From Gammaproteobacteria bacterium (GTDB lineage: Bacteria > Pseudomonadota > Gammaproteobacteria > Steroidobacterales > Steroidobacteraceae): a DNA stretch of 64,000 bases. The notes beneath the pieces were generated by a model. That model was not told where the DNA came from, did not search any database, and saw only the letters and a program-made list of their open reading frames with translations. Location of the stretch: assembly GCA_947455595.1 (NCBI GenBank), contig CANGOP010000009.1, positions 61,948 through 125,947 of the forward strand. The letters are read 5' to 3'. Shown here piece by piece: positions 8,746 to 17,301 of this stretch (positions within the stretch are counted from its first letter, which is position 1; every line of letters begins with the position of its first letter). The position numbers and the translations under genes are program-made.

Positions 8746-11331
8746 TCAGATCACCCGCTCGACCGCCGGTTCCCGCAGGTTATAGCGCGAACTCATCCCG
8801 TATCCGTAAGCACCGGCGGTCGCGATCAACACGACATCGCCCTCCGCGCTGGTGGGCAGGATGCGCTCGTGGCCGAGCACATCCCCCGACTCGCAGATGG
8901 GACCCACCACGTCATAGGTTTCAGAAGCCGCATCGTTCAGTCGCGTCAAATTCACGATCTCATGGTGCGCGCCATACAGAGCCGGGCGAATCAACGAGTT
9001 CATGCCGGTGGCTACACCGAGGTACTGCTTGGCGCCCTTGCCTTTGACCTGCGTCACGCGCGCGAGCAGCACCCCTGCGTTGGCGACCAGGTAGCGGCCC
9101 GGCTCAATCCAAACCGTATAGCCCGGGTACTTGTTCTTAAAGGCCAAAAGCCCTTGACCCACGGCCGCAAGATCCACCGGGCGACGGCTGACTTTATCCG
9201 GAACACCGAAGCCGCCGCCGAGATCCAGCACGCGCACCTGCGTAAAGCGCTGCGCGAGCGTCGCGAGCGCTTCGGCCACTTCCAGCCAGTTGCCACTCGT
9301 GAAAATGCCGCTGCCGGTGTGGGCGTGTAGACCCACGACGCGTGCGCCGGCCGCCTCCACCAGACGCGCCAGTTCATCCGTCTCAAACAGCGGGACGCCA
9401 AACTTCGAATGCACGCCGGCGGTGCGGACGTGGCGGTGATGGCCGTGCCCGCGACCTGTATCGATGCGCACGAAAATGTCACGACCCCGGAATAGCTCCG
9501 GCCACTCACGCAGCGGATGCAAGTTGTCCAGCGTCACCATCAGCCCGGTCTTGAGCGCCCATTCGTACTCGTGCCGAGGCGCAAAGTTGGGCGTGTAGAG
9601 AACGTGCGACCAGTCCAAATCCGGCACCGACGCGCGCAGACGCTCGACCTCACCCGGCGATACACAATCAAAGCCCACGCCCGCATCGGCCAGTGTCTGC
9701 AGGACCTGCGGATGTGGATTCGCCTTCATTGCGAAATGGACGGCATCGACACCCGCGATCGCGGTCAATTCTGCGGCTGCGGCGCGAACGCTGGCCAGAT
9801 CGTAGACATAGGCGCAGTCATCCTCACCCAGCACGTCGAGCAAGGTGCTTCGGCGTACATGCCACCACGGCGCAGCGGCCGGCGGCTCCGACGAGGGCCC
9901 CTGCAACTCGGTCCACGTGGGACCTAAGACCCGATCGTTGATCGCGACTTGGATGAGCAGGTCGTGCAAGGCCGACACGAGCCGATCGCCTTGCGCCTCG
10001 TCGATGACGAAAGTGAAGTTCAGGTCATTCGCTGCCTGACTGACCAGATAGATGCGCTCCTCCTCGAAGAGGCTCAGCGCATCGCCAAGCTCGTGCAAGA
10101 TGCCGCGGATATTGCGCCCGAGGAGCGACAAGGCGGCGCAAGGACCCACCACCTCGGCACGGCACAGCGGTTCAAGCGCCTGCAGCAGGCCATCCAGCGC
10201 CAGCCGATCCAGCGTATTCGCAGCGGGGTCCAGGGTGACGGTGACGTTCGTTTCCGAGGTCGAGACCAGGTCGACCGATAACCCACGCGCCTTGAACACT
10301 TGGAAGACATCGGCAAGGAAGCCCACCTGATGCCACATCCCCGGGCTTTCCAGGGAAATCAGCGTGATGCCCTTCTTGAGGGCAATCGCCTTGACCTGGG
10401 CTGCATCGCCACCATCGGGATGGGCGCTGATGTGCGTACCTTCTACGTCCGGCGTCTGCGTGGCGTAGACGTAGAGCGGAATGTTGTACTGCTTGACCGG
10501 CAGAATGCAGCGCGGGTGCAGCACTTTCGCGCCCGAGGAAGCAATCTCCTGGGCCTCGTCGTAATGCAGCTCGCGCAGCAAGCGCGCGTTCGACACACCT
10601 TTGGGATTGGCGCTGAACATGCCCGGTACGTCCGTCCAAATCTCAAGACGTACCGCCTGCAACTTAGCGGCAAAGTACGCTCCCGAGGTGTCCGAACCGC
10701 CTCGGCCGAGCAGCACGGTATTGCCGCGCTCATCCGCGGCAATGAATCCCTGGCTCAAGTACACCCGTCCGGGCACCGTTAGCCGGGACTGGAAAGCCGC
10801 ATCGGGCGCGTAGTCGCACGTCGCCGAGAGAATCCGCGCCTTTTCCGTGGCACCCGTATGTTCGTCCGCCCGTAACGCGGTGCGCGCATCGATCCATTCG
10901 ACGTCAAGCTCTTGGGTAGCCAGCCATGCCGCACCCAGTTCCGTTGCCATCAACTCCCCGGTGGACATGACCCGCGCCCGAACTCGGTCGGAGATCTCCT
11001 TCACCAGCGCAATGCCGGCGGCGATCTGAGCGAGTTCATCGAGGTGACGCTGGACACTGGCGGGCAACGCCATCCCCATCTGCGCCGCCAGTTGACGGTG
11101 CCGGTCGGCAATGGACTCCAGTACCGCGCCATACCCGCCATCGGCGGCAGCCGCGAGCAGCGCTTCGAGGCGATCGGTAATACCCGAGAGCGCGGAATGG
11201 ACCACAAGAGGGGTATAGCCCTCGGCCAGGCGGCGACGCACGACGTCGCGGATGTTGCACCAGTTGGCCGCAGTGGACACGCTCGTGCCACCGAACTTGA
11301 GGACCACGAAACGAGGCGATTGGGTTGTCAT
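8746..11331 (-). CDS. bifunctional aspartate kinase / diaminopimelate decarboxylase (LysC-LysA fusion)
   Basis: An 861-residue fusion of the first and last enzymes of lysine synthesis. Residues 1 to about 460 are aspartokinase: KFGGTSVSTAANW, RVMSTGELMATELGAAWL, LGRGGSDTSGAYFAAKL, then ACT-type regulatory segments (SLESPGMWHQVGFLADVF, TSETNVTVTLDP). From about 480 onward is diaminopimelate decarboxylase of the alanine-racemase fold: PLP lysine in HFAMKANPHP, HTGSGIFTSGNW, DLGGGFGVP, EPGRYLVANAGVL and the CESGDVLG substrate cysteine. Both halves look intact. The fusion is known from Xanthomonadaceae-type genomes. It leads an operon with asd and an MFS transporter. Confidence 0.94.
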   Translation of the reverse strand: MTTQSPRFVVLKFGGTSVSTAANWCNIRDVVRRRLAEGYTPLVVHSALSGITDRLEALLAAAADGGYGAVLESIADRHRQLAAQMGMALPASVQRHLDELAQIAAGIALVKEISDRVRARVMSTGELMATELGAAWLATQELDVEWIDARTALRADEHTGATEKARILSATCDYAPDAAFQSRLTVPGRVYLSQGFIAADERGNTVLLGRGGSDTSGAYFAAKLQAVRLEIWTDVPGMFSANPKGVSNARLLRELHYDEAQEIASSGAKVLHPRCILPVKQYNIPLYVYATQTPDVEGTHISAHPDGGDAAQVKAIALKKGITLISLESPGMWHQVGFLADVFQVFKARGLSVDLVSTSETNVTVTLDPAANTLDRLALDGLLQALEPLCRAEVVGPCAALSLLGRNIRGILHELGDALSLFEEERIYLVSQAANDLNFTFVIDEAQGDRLVSALHDLLIQVAINDRVLGPTWTELQGPSSEPPAAAPWWHVRRSTLLDVLGEDDCAYVYDLASVRAAAAELTAIAGVDAVHFAMKANPHPQVLQTLADAGVGFDCVSPGEVERLRASVPDLDWSHVLYTPNFAPRHEYEWALKTGLMVTLDNLHPLREWPELFRGRDIFVRIDTGRGHGHHRHVRTAGVHSKFGVPLFETDELARLVEAAGARVVGLHAHTGSGIFTSGNWLEVAEALATLAQRFTQVRVLDLGGGFGVPDKVSRRPVDLAAVGQGLLAFKNKYPGYTVWIEPGRYLVANAGVLLARVTQVKGKGAKQYLGVATGMNSLIRPALYGAHHEIVNLTRLNDAASETYDVVGPICESGDVLGHERILPTSAEGDVVLIATAGAYGYGMSSRYNLREPAVERVI

Positions 11332-11419
11332 CTGAGTGGGCTGCCCAGGTCGGGCGTTCGGCTGAGAGGGCGCGCCCGGCGTCCGGTGCGCGGACGGAAA
11401 GAGGACTTTCGATGACGAC

Positions 11420-11635
11420 TCAAAGGTCGTCTTCGAAGTCCTCGAGCTCTTTTTTGAGGCGGCGCTCCGCGAGCACGTCCTCGAGCTTGCTCCAAGCCGC
11501 CTTGCCCTTTTTGCCAGGCGTGGCTTTCTTGCGATCGACGCGATCCATCAGGCGATCGTAGTCCGGCTCCTCGGCCTCGGCATCGGCGAGAAACTCCTCA
11601 TCGAGTTCGAAGTGCTCGTCGTCCCGTTCCATCAT
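11420..11635 (-). CDS. small acidic protein, PA3496-like
   Basis: A 71-residue, highly charged protein: acidic in the first half (ERDDEHFELDEEFLADAEAEE), basic in the middle (DRKKATPGKKGKA), and ending WSKLEDVLAERRLKKELEDFEDDL. The tail resembles the small PA3496-type proteins of gammaproteobacteria, described as regulatory or envelope-integrity proteins. That assignment is from memory of the pattern and is tentative. It has no signal peptide or membrane segment. It lies 88 bp upstream of lysC-lysA on the same strand. The start may be either of the two adjacent ATGs, and no strong ribosome site is visible. Confidence 0.6.
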   Translation of the reverse strand: MMERDDEHFELDEEFLADAEAEEPDYDRLMDRVDRKKATPGKKGKAAWSKLEDVLAERRLKKELEDFEDDL

Positions 11636-11726
11636 GCTCAGACTGCCTGAAAACCCCGTTAAATCAAGGACATGTATTCTGTTCGGCCTTACGGCGCAAG
11701 CGCACTATACAGAAAAGAAGGGCAAC

Positions 11727-11744
11727 TGCAACTGCACAGTTGCA
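11727..11744. promoter_or_regulatory. 18-bp palindrome TGCAACTG-CA-CAGTTGCA
   Basis: A perfect inverted repeat with 8-bp arms and a 2-bp centre, next to AT-rich sequence (ATATTTATTG) in the 182-bp gap between the Cys-rich secreted gene and the small acidic gene. It is sized and placed like a repressor operator for the gene at 11635, and a direct repeat GCAACT precedes it. The binding protein is unknown. Confidence 0.4.
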
Positions 11745-11764
11745 TATTTATTGTTGGAACGCTC

Positions 11765-11786
11765 GGGGGCGACCAGATTCGCCCCC
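11765..11786 (-). terminator. possible terminator hairpin of the Cys-rich peptide gene
   Basis: GGGGGCGA (11765-11772) pairs perfectly with TCGCCCCC (11779-11786) around a 6-nt loop, 31 bp beyond the stop of the minus-strand gene at 11818. No U tract follows, so it may only be an RNA 3' structure. Confidence 0.4.
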
Positions 11787-11817
11787 TCGATTCAGGCCCT
11801 TGCGGGGTCGCCCCCGA

Positions 11818-12084
11818 TCAGCCCTGGCCCTGACAATTGCGCAGGCAAGTATCGTAATTCGTGTCGCACTGGCGCTGCTTGGCAGCATCCTTGCCGGCCT
11901 CGATGGCGCACTTGTCCGAGGCGGCATCGCAAGCCGCATCGCACTTGTCATCATTCAGCGGTCGAATCGGCGACATGTCCTGCGGTGCATGGACCGTCCG
12001 GCCGGCCGCCCACGACGGGCCCATCACCGCGACGCACAACCCCACCAGAACAGTGGCCATCAGACCACGCATCAGGCTATTCAT
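11818..12084 (-). CDS. small secreted cysteine-rich protein
   Basis: An 88-residue protein starting at the ATG after a GAGGAG ribosome site. A signal peptide (MNSLMRGLMATVLVGLCVAV, cleavage near SWAAG) is followed by a short linker (HAPQDMSPIRPLNDD). The mature end has six cysteines spaced as in KCDAACDAASDKC, RQCDTNYDTCLRNC. The regular CxxxC-type spacing suggests disulfide-bonded helices or metal binding in the periplasm. No family is recognised. It is divergent from the outer-membrane protein at 12266, with 181 bp between them. Confidence 0.65.
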   Translation of the reverse strand: MNSLMRGLMATVLVGLCVAVMGPSWAAGRTVHAPQDMSPIRPLNDDKCDAACDAASDKCAIEAGKDAAKQRQCDTNYDTCLRNCQGQG

Positions 12085-12265
12085 CGTCAGACTCCTCTTC
12101 GCATGCCTCAACCACAGGGCACGCTTGCGCAGGTCTGAGTGTGCGACCACGGCACGTCGCTTGCAACGGCGATCAACCCCGCTCCGCCGTGAAGGCGGAC
12201 GGGCGGTCTCCATAAGCGCGACCAAGCGCACAATCTTTTCAGATCGACTGAAGCAGAATGTCAGC

Positions 12266-13084
12266 ATGATGCGACCGAACTCCCCTGTCCTCACCCACTC
12301 CCTGCTGGGGGCTATCCTGGCGCTAGCCTTAGCGGGGGCGCTTCTCCCCGCTCAAGCCGAACCGGCCGCCTTGTGCACCGATCGGCCGACCAAGTCGACG
12401 GGCACCTGTACGGCCGACGATGGACATGTGCAGATCGAGTCCGACCTTGTCAGCTTCAGTCAGTCCCACGAAGGGGCTGTCACGGCAACCACCTGGGTGT
12501 TGCTCAACCCCACGATCAAGTACGGCGTGACCGAGTCGTTGGACGTGGAAGCCGCTGCCGCTCTGGCCGTCGAATCGCGGACCACGAGCACCCACACCCG
12601 CGATTCGACGTCCGGCATGGGCGACTTGTATCTCAAGCTCAAGCAGCGCTTTGCACTCAATCCGACAACAGACCTCGCGGTGATGCCGGTCGTGAAGCTG
12701 CCCACCGCGCGCCACGGCGTCGGCAACGGAGCGGTCGAATGGGGTCTATTGACGCCGCTGATCGTGCGTCTCAACGATGACTGGACGCTGAACTTGAGCC
12801 CTGAGATTGATCGACTCAAGAATGTGTCGGGCTCTGGCTATCACACCGCGAGTGCGCAGCTCGTCAATCTCGGGCGCAGCCTCCCCCATGATTTATCACT
12901 GTCGATCGAATGGTGGAGCGGTTGGGACAGCGATCCCAGTGGGTCGACCCGGCAGGCCTCCTTTGACGTGGGTCTTGCCTGGCTGGCCAGTCGGGATATC
13001 CAGTGGGACATCGGCATCAATCGCGGCCTCAACGCGGCGACGCCACGCGTCCAGGCGTATCTGGGTGTGGCTAAGCGCTACTAA
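12266..13084 (+). CDS. outer-membrane beta-barrel protein, probable MetA-pathway-type transporter family
   Basis: A 272-residue exported protein: signal peptide MMRPNSPVLTHSLLGAILAL ending near QAEPA, then LCTDRPTKSTGTCTADDGHVQIE and alternating beta-strand segments (TWVLLNPTIKYGVTESLDVE, LYLKLKQRF, AVMPVVKLPTA) ending in aromatic VAKRY, consistent with a barrel. The N-terminal TDRP...G..Q.E pattern resembles the family annotated as MetA-pathway of phenol degradation transporters. The substrate is unknown. The reading frame extends upstream, but the signal peptide fixes the start here or at the next codon. No strong ribosome site is seen. Confidence 0.6.
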   Translation: MMRPNSPVLTHSLLGAILALALAGALLPAQAEPAALCTDRPTKSTGTCTADDGHVQIESDLVSFSQSHEGAVTATTWVLLNPTIKYGVTESLDVEAAAALAVESRTTSTHTRDSTSGMGDLYLKLKQRFALNPTTDLAVMPVVKLPTARHGVGNGAVEWGLLTPLIVRLNDDWTLNLSPEIDRLKNVSGSGYHTASAQLVNLGRSLPHDLSLSIEWWSGWDSDPSGSTRQASFDVGLAWLASRDIQWDIGINRGLNAATPRVQAYLGVAKRY

Positions 13085-13208
13085 GGTCCAAGCCGTCGCC
13101 CGTCGCTCGCCCGTGGTGCTGAGCACCGCCAGCCTGCAAATTTTTTCACATTGTCACATGCTCGATCCACGGTAACACTGACGATTCTTCGGTTCTGTGG
13201 AAGCCATC

Positions 13209-15899
13209 GTGACGACCCGTATTGCCCGCTTGCTTGCCCTCCTCTCCTTGGTCTCTCTCTACGCCTGCGGTGGCGGCGGCGGTGGCGCCAGCACGCCGCC
13301 CGTCGCTCCACCCAAGCCCACGGCGGTCAGTTTCGCCGATGCCAGCGCGTTGTGGATCTCACAAGGCACCATCGCGTGGCCCAGTGCGGCGAGTGGACAT
13401 ACGTTCAAACTGCTCTCCGCAAATAATGCCGGGTTATCCATCCTCTCTGATGGCACGGTGGCAGGAGCGGATCTCAACGTGGACTTAGGCGCGCTCGGCG
13501 CCATTCCTTCCAACCTTGCGAGCCGCTACCCACAGTTGACGGGCAACATCGCGCTGACCGTTCCTGTGGCAACGGTCTCATCCATAAAAACCATCCTGAA
13601 GAGTCAGGTGGTGATCGTGGAACTCAATGGCAGCAGCGTGGTACGCGCCACGCATCTGCAACTGCAGGGCGTGCTGGATGACACCTACGGGGCCGCCGCC
13701 GTACAGGTGCCACTCGGCCCGGTATTCAATGCCGGCACACCGATGTTCAACCTGTGGGCGCCCACCGCCCAGTCGGTGTCGATCATTGTTAACGGCACGA
13801 CGTCGCCGATGACCGAGGACACGACGACGGGTATCTGGTCCTACACCGGTACGTCGAGCATGCAAAACACCGCCACCTACAACTACCAAGTCAAGGTCTA
13901 CGCTCGCACGGACGGTCAAGCGATTCGCACCTACACCACCACGGATCCATACGCGACGGGTGTGGACGCGGCCAACCCCTCCGCCACCCCGGCGCAACGC
14001 GCCGTCGCCGTGGATTTGTCGAGTCCTGCAACTTTTCCGGCAGATTGGGCGGGACAAGGCAGCAGCCCGGTCACCCGAGCAGCGGATGTCGTGCTGTATG
14101 AGTTGCATGTGCGGGACTTCTCGGCGAACGACGCCTCCGTGCCGGCAGAGGACCGCGGCAAATTTCTGGCCTTCTCGCACCCCAATTCCGTGGGCATGCA
14201 GCACTTAGCGCAACTGGCTCACGCGGGCCTAACCCATGTGCATCTGTTACCCGTCTTCGACATCGGCAGCGTGCCGGATACCGGCTGCACCACGCCGACG
14301 ATCTCTAACAGTGACCCCGCCTCGCAAACACCGCAGGCAACGGTCGCTTCCACAGCGACGTCGGACTGTTTCAACTGGGGTTACGATCCGCGCCATTTCG
14401 GTGTCCCCACCGGCGCGTATTCGACGGATGGCTCTGCGCTTGAGCGCGTCCGCAACTTCCGTGAGATGGTCGTGGGCCTGCATAACCTCGGGCTCGGCGT
14501 TGTGATGGACGTCGTCTACAACCACATGTACACGAACCAGCTTGACCAGATCGTGCCGGGTTATTACTACCGCCTCGATGCGACCGGCAAGATCACGACC
14601 ACGAGTTGCTGCTCCGATACCGCGACCGAGTACGTCATGGTCGAAAAACTCATGAACGACACCTTGGTGCGCTGGACGGCCGATTATCGGGTCGACGGTT
14701 ATCGCGTGGACGTGATGCAGAACATTCCGCTATCCGCCATGCTCGATGCCAAGGCCGCCGTTGAAAACGCTGCACAAGGCCGCTTCGTCTACCTCTACGG
14801 CGAAGGCTTTCCGAATGCTGAGAATTTCATTCAGGCCAATATCGGGCATTTGAACAACACCCATATCGGCGCCTTCAACTACTGGATTCGCGATGCCGTG
14901 CGCGGTGGTGGGCCGTTCGACAATGGCAACAGCCTCATCACCAACCAAGGCTTCATGAGTGGACTGTGCTACGACGTCAACGCGACGGCGGGCGGCAGCT
15001 GCACCACCGCCATGCAAAACAGCCTGCTTGCTGCGCAAAGTGCGATTCGTGTCTCGATGGCCGGTGCGGTATCGGTATTCCCGGGCGCCGCCGGGATCAG
15101 CTTCAATGGCTCAGCGGTTGCGTTTGCAACGAATCCCGATGAGAACGTGAATTACATCGGCAGCCATGACGGACAGACCGTCTGGGATATCGCCCAGTAC
15201 AAGCACCCCACCACTCTCGCGACGGCGGATCGAGTGCGCGCCCATGTGGTGGGTCTGTCGACCGTGCTGCTCGGTCAGGGTGTGCCGTTCCTCATGGCCG
15301 GCGATGAAATCCTGCGCTCCAAGGCGTTCAGTGCCAACAGCTACAATTCGGGTGACTGGTTCAATCGGATCGACTGGACCATGAACACGAACTACATCAG
15401 CGCCGGTACTCAAACGATGGGATTACCGGCGAGTGATCCGAACAGCCCCAATTGGTCGGTGATGACGCCGTATTTGAATAACCCCAACATCAATCCCAGC
15501 TTCACCGACATCTCCCTCGCGAATGCGATGGTGGGTGATTTACTCAGCATCCGCAGCAGCACCTCCTTGTTCCGCCTCGCGAGTGCTGCGGACATTGCGC
15601 AGTGCGTGACCTTCCCGGACAGCGGCGCGCAGAAGAATGGCCTCATTGTCATGCGCATCGACGCCATCGGTGCCGATAACCGCGCATGCGGTGACCAGCG
15701 CTACGCGCACGTGGTCGTGCTCGTCAACGCGAACAAAACCGCCCAAACCTTCACGGTCAGTGCGTTGGCCGGTGCGACGATGCAGCTGCACTCTGTCCAA
15801 CAGCACAGCGCCGACACGACAGTACTGGGCGCTCGCTTTGACAATGCTTCCGGAACGTTCTCCGTGCCGGCGCGCACCACCGCGGTCTTCGTCCAATAG
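13209..15899 (+). CDS. pullulanase-type GH13 glycosidase, lipoprotein
   Basis: An 896-residue alpha-glucan debranching-type enzyme anchored as a lipoprotein. The signal region MTTRIARLLALLSLVSLYAC ends in a lipobox cysteine followed by a glycine run. An N-terminal carbohydrate-binding-like domain (FNLWAPTAQSVSIIVNG, about residues 185-280) precedes the GH13 barrel. The four conserved regions are DVVYNHMYTNQ, GYRVDVMQN (nucleophile Asp), YGEGFPNAE (acid Glu) and NYIGSHDGQTVWD; FNWGYDPRHFGVPTGAYSTD is characteristic of pullulanases. The GTG at 13209 is preferred because GGAAG lies 5 bp upstream; a second GTG four codons earlier is possible. It probably cleaves alpha-1,6 links in pullulan, glycogen or starch at the cell surface. 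Confidence 0.87.
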   Translation: MTTRIARLLALLSLVSLYACGGGGGGASTPPVAPPKPTAVSFADASALWISQGTIAWPSAASGHTFKLLSANNAGLSILSDGTVAGADLNVDLGALGAIPSNLASRYPQLTGNIALTVPVATVSSIKTILKSQVVIVELNGSSVVRATHLQLQGVLDDTYGAAAVQVPLGPVFNAGTPMFNLWAPTAQSVSIIVNGTTSPMTEDTTTGIWSYTGTSSMQNTATYNYQVKVYARTDGQAIRTYTTTDPYATGVDAANPSATPAQRAVAVDLSSPATFPADWAGQGSSPVTRAADVVLYELHVRDFSANDASVPAEDRGKFLAFSHPNSVGMQHLAQLAHAGLTHVHLLPVFDIGSVPDTGCTTPTISNSDPASQTPQATVASTATSDCFNWGYDPRHFGVPTGAYSTDGSALERVRNFREMVVGLHNLGLGVVMDVVYNHMYTNQLDQIVPGYYYRLDATGKITTTSCCSDTATEYVMVEKLMNDTLVRWTADYRVDGYRVDVMQNIPLSAMLDAKAAVENAAQGRFVYLYGEGFPNAENFIQANIGHLNNTHIGAFNYWIRDAVRGGGPFDNGNSLITNQGFMSGLCYDVNATAGGSCTTAMQNSLLAAQSAIRVSMAGAVSVFPGAAGISFNGSAVAFATNPDENVNYIGSHDGQTVWDIAQYKHPTTLATADRVRAHVVGLSTVLLGQGVPFLMAGDEILRSKAFSANSYNSGDWFNRIDWTMNTNYISAGTQTMGLPASDPNSPNWSVMTPYLNNPNINPSFTDISLANAMVGDLLSIRSSTSLFRLASAADIAQCVTFPDSGAQKNGLIVMRIDAIGADNRACGDQRYAHVVVLVNANKTAQTFTVSALAGATMQLHSVQQHSADTTVLGARFDNASGTFSVPARTTAVFVQ

Positions 15900-16009
15900 C
15901 CCATGCACCGAGTCCGCTGGCCGCGAGGCCGGCGGCGCTCACGTCCCTCTTGCTCGGCGTCAGGCCGTCCCCTAGCCTGACCACCTCGACTGACCCGAAA
16001 GGTACGCCC

Positions 16010-17293
16010 ATGCTCCCTGCACTCGTTCTCGCCTCTGCGATCAGCGGCGGTTTCGCGCACCCCACACCGACCCCTTCCGCTGAACTGCCTGCTGCGGTGT
16101 ACCAGGCTCGCCGCGCCAAGGTCATGAAGGCGCTCGGGGGCTGCGCAACGGTGATGTCTGCACAGGGTGAGACCTCCGGAATCACAGAGGACTTCCGCCA
16201 GGACGGCGATTTCTATTGGCTCACCGGCGTCAACGAGCCGGGAGCCCATCTCTTACTCCAGCCCAACTCCCCCTATCGGAAGGTCACGCTGTTCCTCAAA
16301 TCCCGCGATCCCGAAGCCGAGCGCTGGACCGGACCGCGCGAGCCGATCTCCCCAGATCTCATTGAAAAATACGGCGTGGACGTGGTACGTCGCGGCGCTC
16401 CGGACGCCGCGATCGCCGCGGCGGCGGAGCATCACGCCTGCCTGACGGTGTTGGCACCCGGCACCGGGGCGGCCGAGGATCGCGCGGATGCGCGCTTGGT
16501 CGCCCGGATCGCCAGCCGTTTTGGCCTGCAGGTGAACTACCAGCGCGGACTGCTGGCACAACTGCGGGCCGCGCACGACGCGCCCGAACTGGAGCGGATG
16601 AAGCAAGCCATTGCGATCACGGCGACCGGGCACGCAGCGGCCGCTCGCGCCACGGTCCCGGGCGTCTCCGAGCGAGACGTGCAGACGCAACTGGAGTACG
16701 CCTTCTATGCCAACGGGGCGACCGGCTTGTCGTACCCCTCCATCGTCGGAAGTGGCCCCAATGGCGCCGTGCTGCACTGGGACCAGAACTCACGCCTGTT
16801 GCGCGACGGGGATGTGGTCGTGATCGACGCCGCTGCGGAATATGGCCGCTATGCCGCCGATGTGACGCGCACCTACCCCGTGTCTGGACACTTCACGGAC
16901 GCGCAAGCCAAAGTGTATCGGGCGGTCTATCAAGCGCAGGAAGATATCTTCGCGGCCATTAAGCCGGGCGTCACGATGGCGGAGCTTCAGCATGTGGCTG
17001 AGCAGTCCTTGCGCCGCAGCGGCTATCTCGCCGCCTTCATCCATGGGTTTGGACACTTCGTGGGGCTCGATGTGCACGACGCCGGTGATGCGGAGCGGCC
17101 CCTACCCGTCGGCGCGGTCTTCACGGTTGAGCCCGGTGTCTACCTACCCGCCGAGGGCTTTGGGGTACGCATTGAAGATGAAGTCCAAATCACCGACAGC
17201 GGCTATGTTGTGCTCACTCGCGATATCCCGCGCAAACTCGAGGACGTCGAAGCGTGGGTTCAGAAGGCGCGCGCGTCTAGCAGCGCCCCTTGA
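16010..17293 (+). CDS. secreted Xaa-Pro aminopeptidase-like metallopeptidase (M24)
   Basis: A 427-residue M24 family protein. The ATG follows GAAAGG by 7 bp and opens a short signal peptide (MLPALVLASAISGGFAHP), so the enzyme is predicted in the periplasm or outside, unlike cytoplasmic PepP. The N-terminal domain has FRQDGDFYWLTGVNEPGA as in aminopeptidase P. The dinuclear metal site appears complete: VVVIDAAAEYGRYAADVTRTYP (two Asp), HGFGHFVGLDVHD (His), FTVEPGVYLP (Glu) and VRIEDEVQIT (Glu). It would remove N-terminal residues before proline. Its stop overlaps the possible TTG start of the following nucleoside transporter, suggesting coupled peptide and nucleoside scavenging. Confidence 0.85.
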   Translation: MLPALVLASAISGGFAHPTPTPSAELPAAVYQARRAKVMKALGGCATVMSAQGETSGITEDFRQDGDFYWLTGVNEPGAHLLLQPNSPYRKVTLFLKSRDPEAERWTGPREPISPDLIEKYGVDVVRRGAPDAAIAAAAEHHACLTVLAPGTGAAEDRADARLVARIASRFGLQVNYQRGLLAQLRAAHDAPELERMKQAIAITATGHAAAARATVPGVSERDVQTQLEYAFYANGATGLSYPSIVGSGPNGAVLHWDQNSRLLRDGDVVVIDAAAEYGRYAADVTRTYPVSGHFTDAQAKVYRAVYQAQEDIFAAIKPGVTMAELQHVAEQSLRRSGYLAAFIHGFGHFVGLDVHDAGDAERPLPVGAVFTVEPGVYLPAEGFGVRIEDEVQITDSGYVVLTRDIPRKLEDVEAWVQKARASSSAP

Positions 17294-17301
17294 CTGCGCC
17301 C

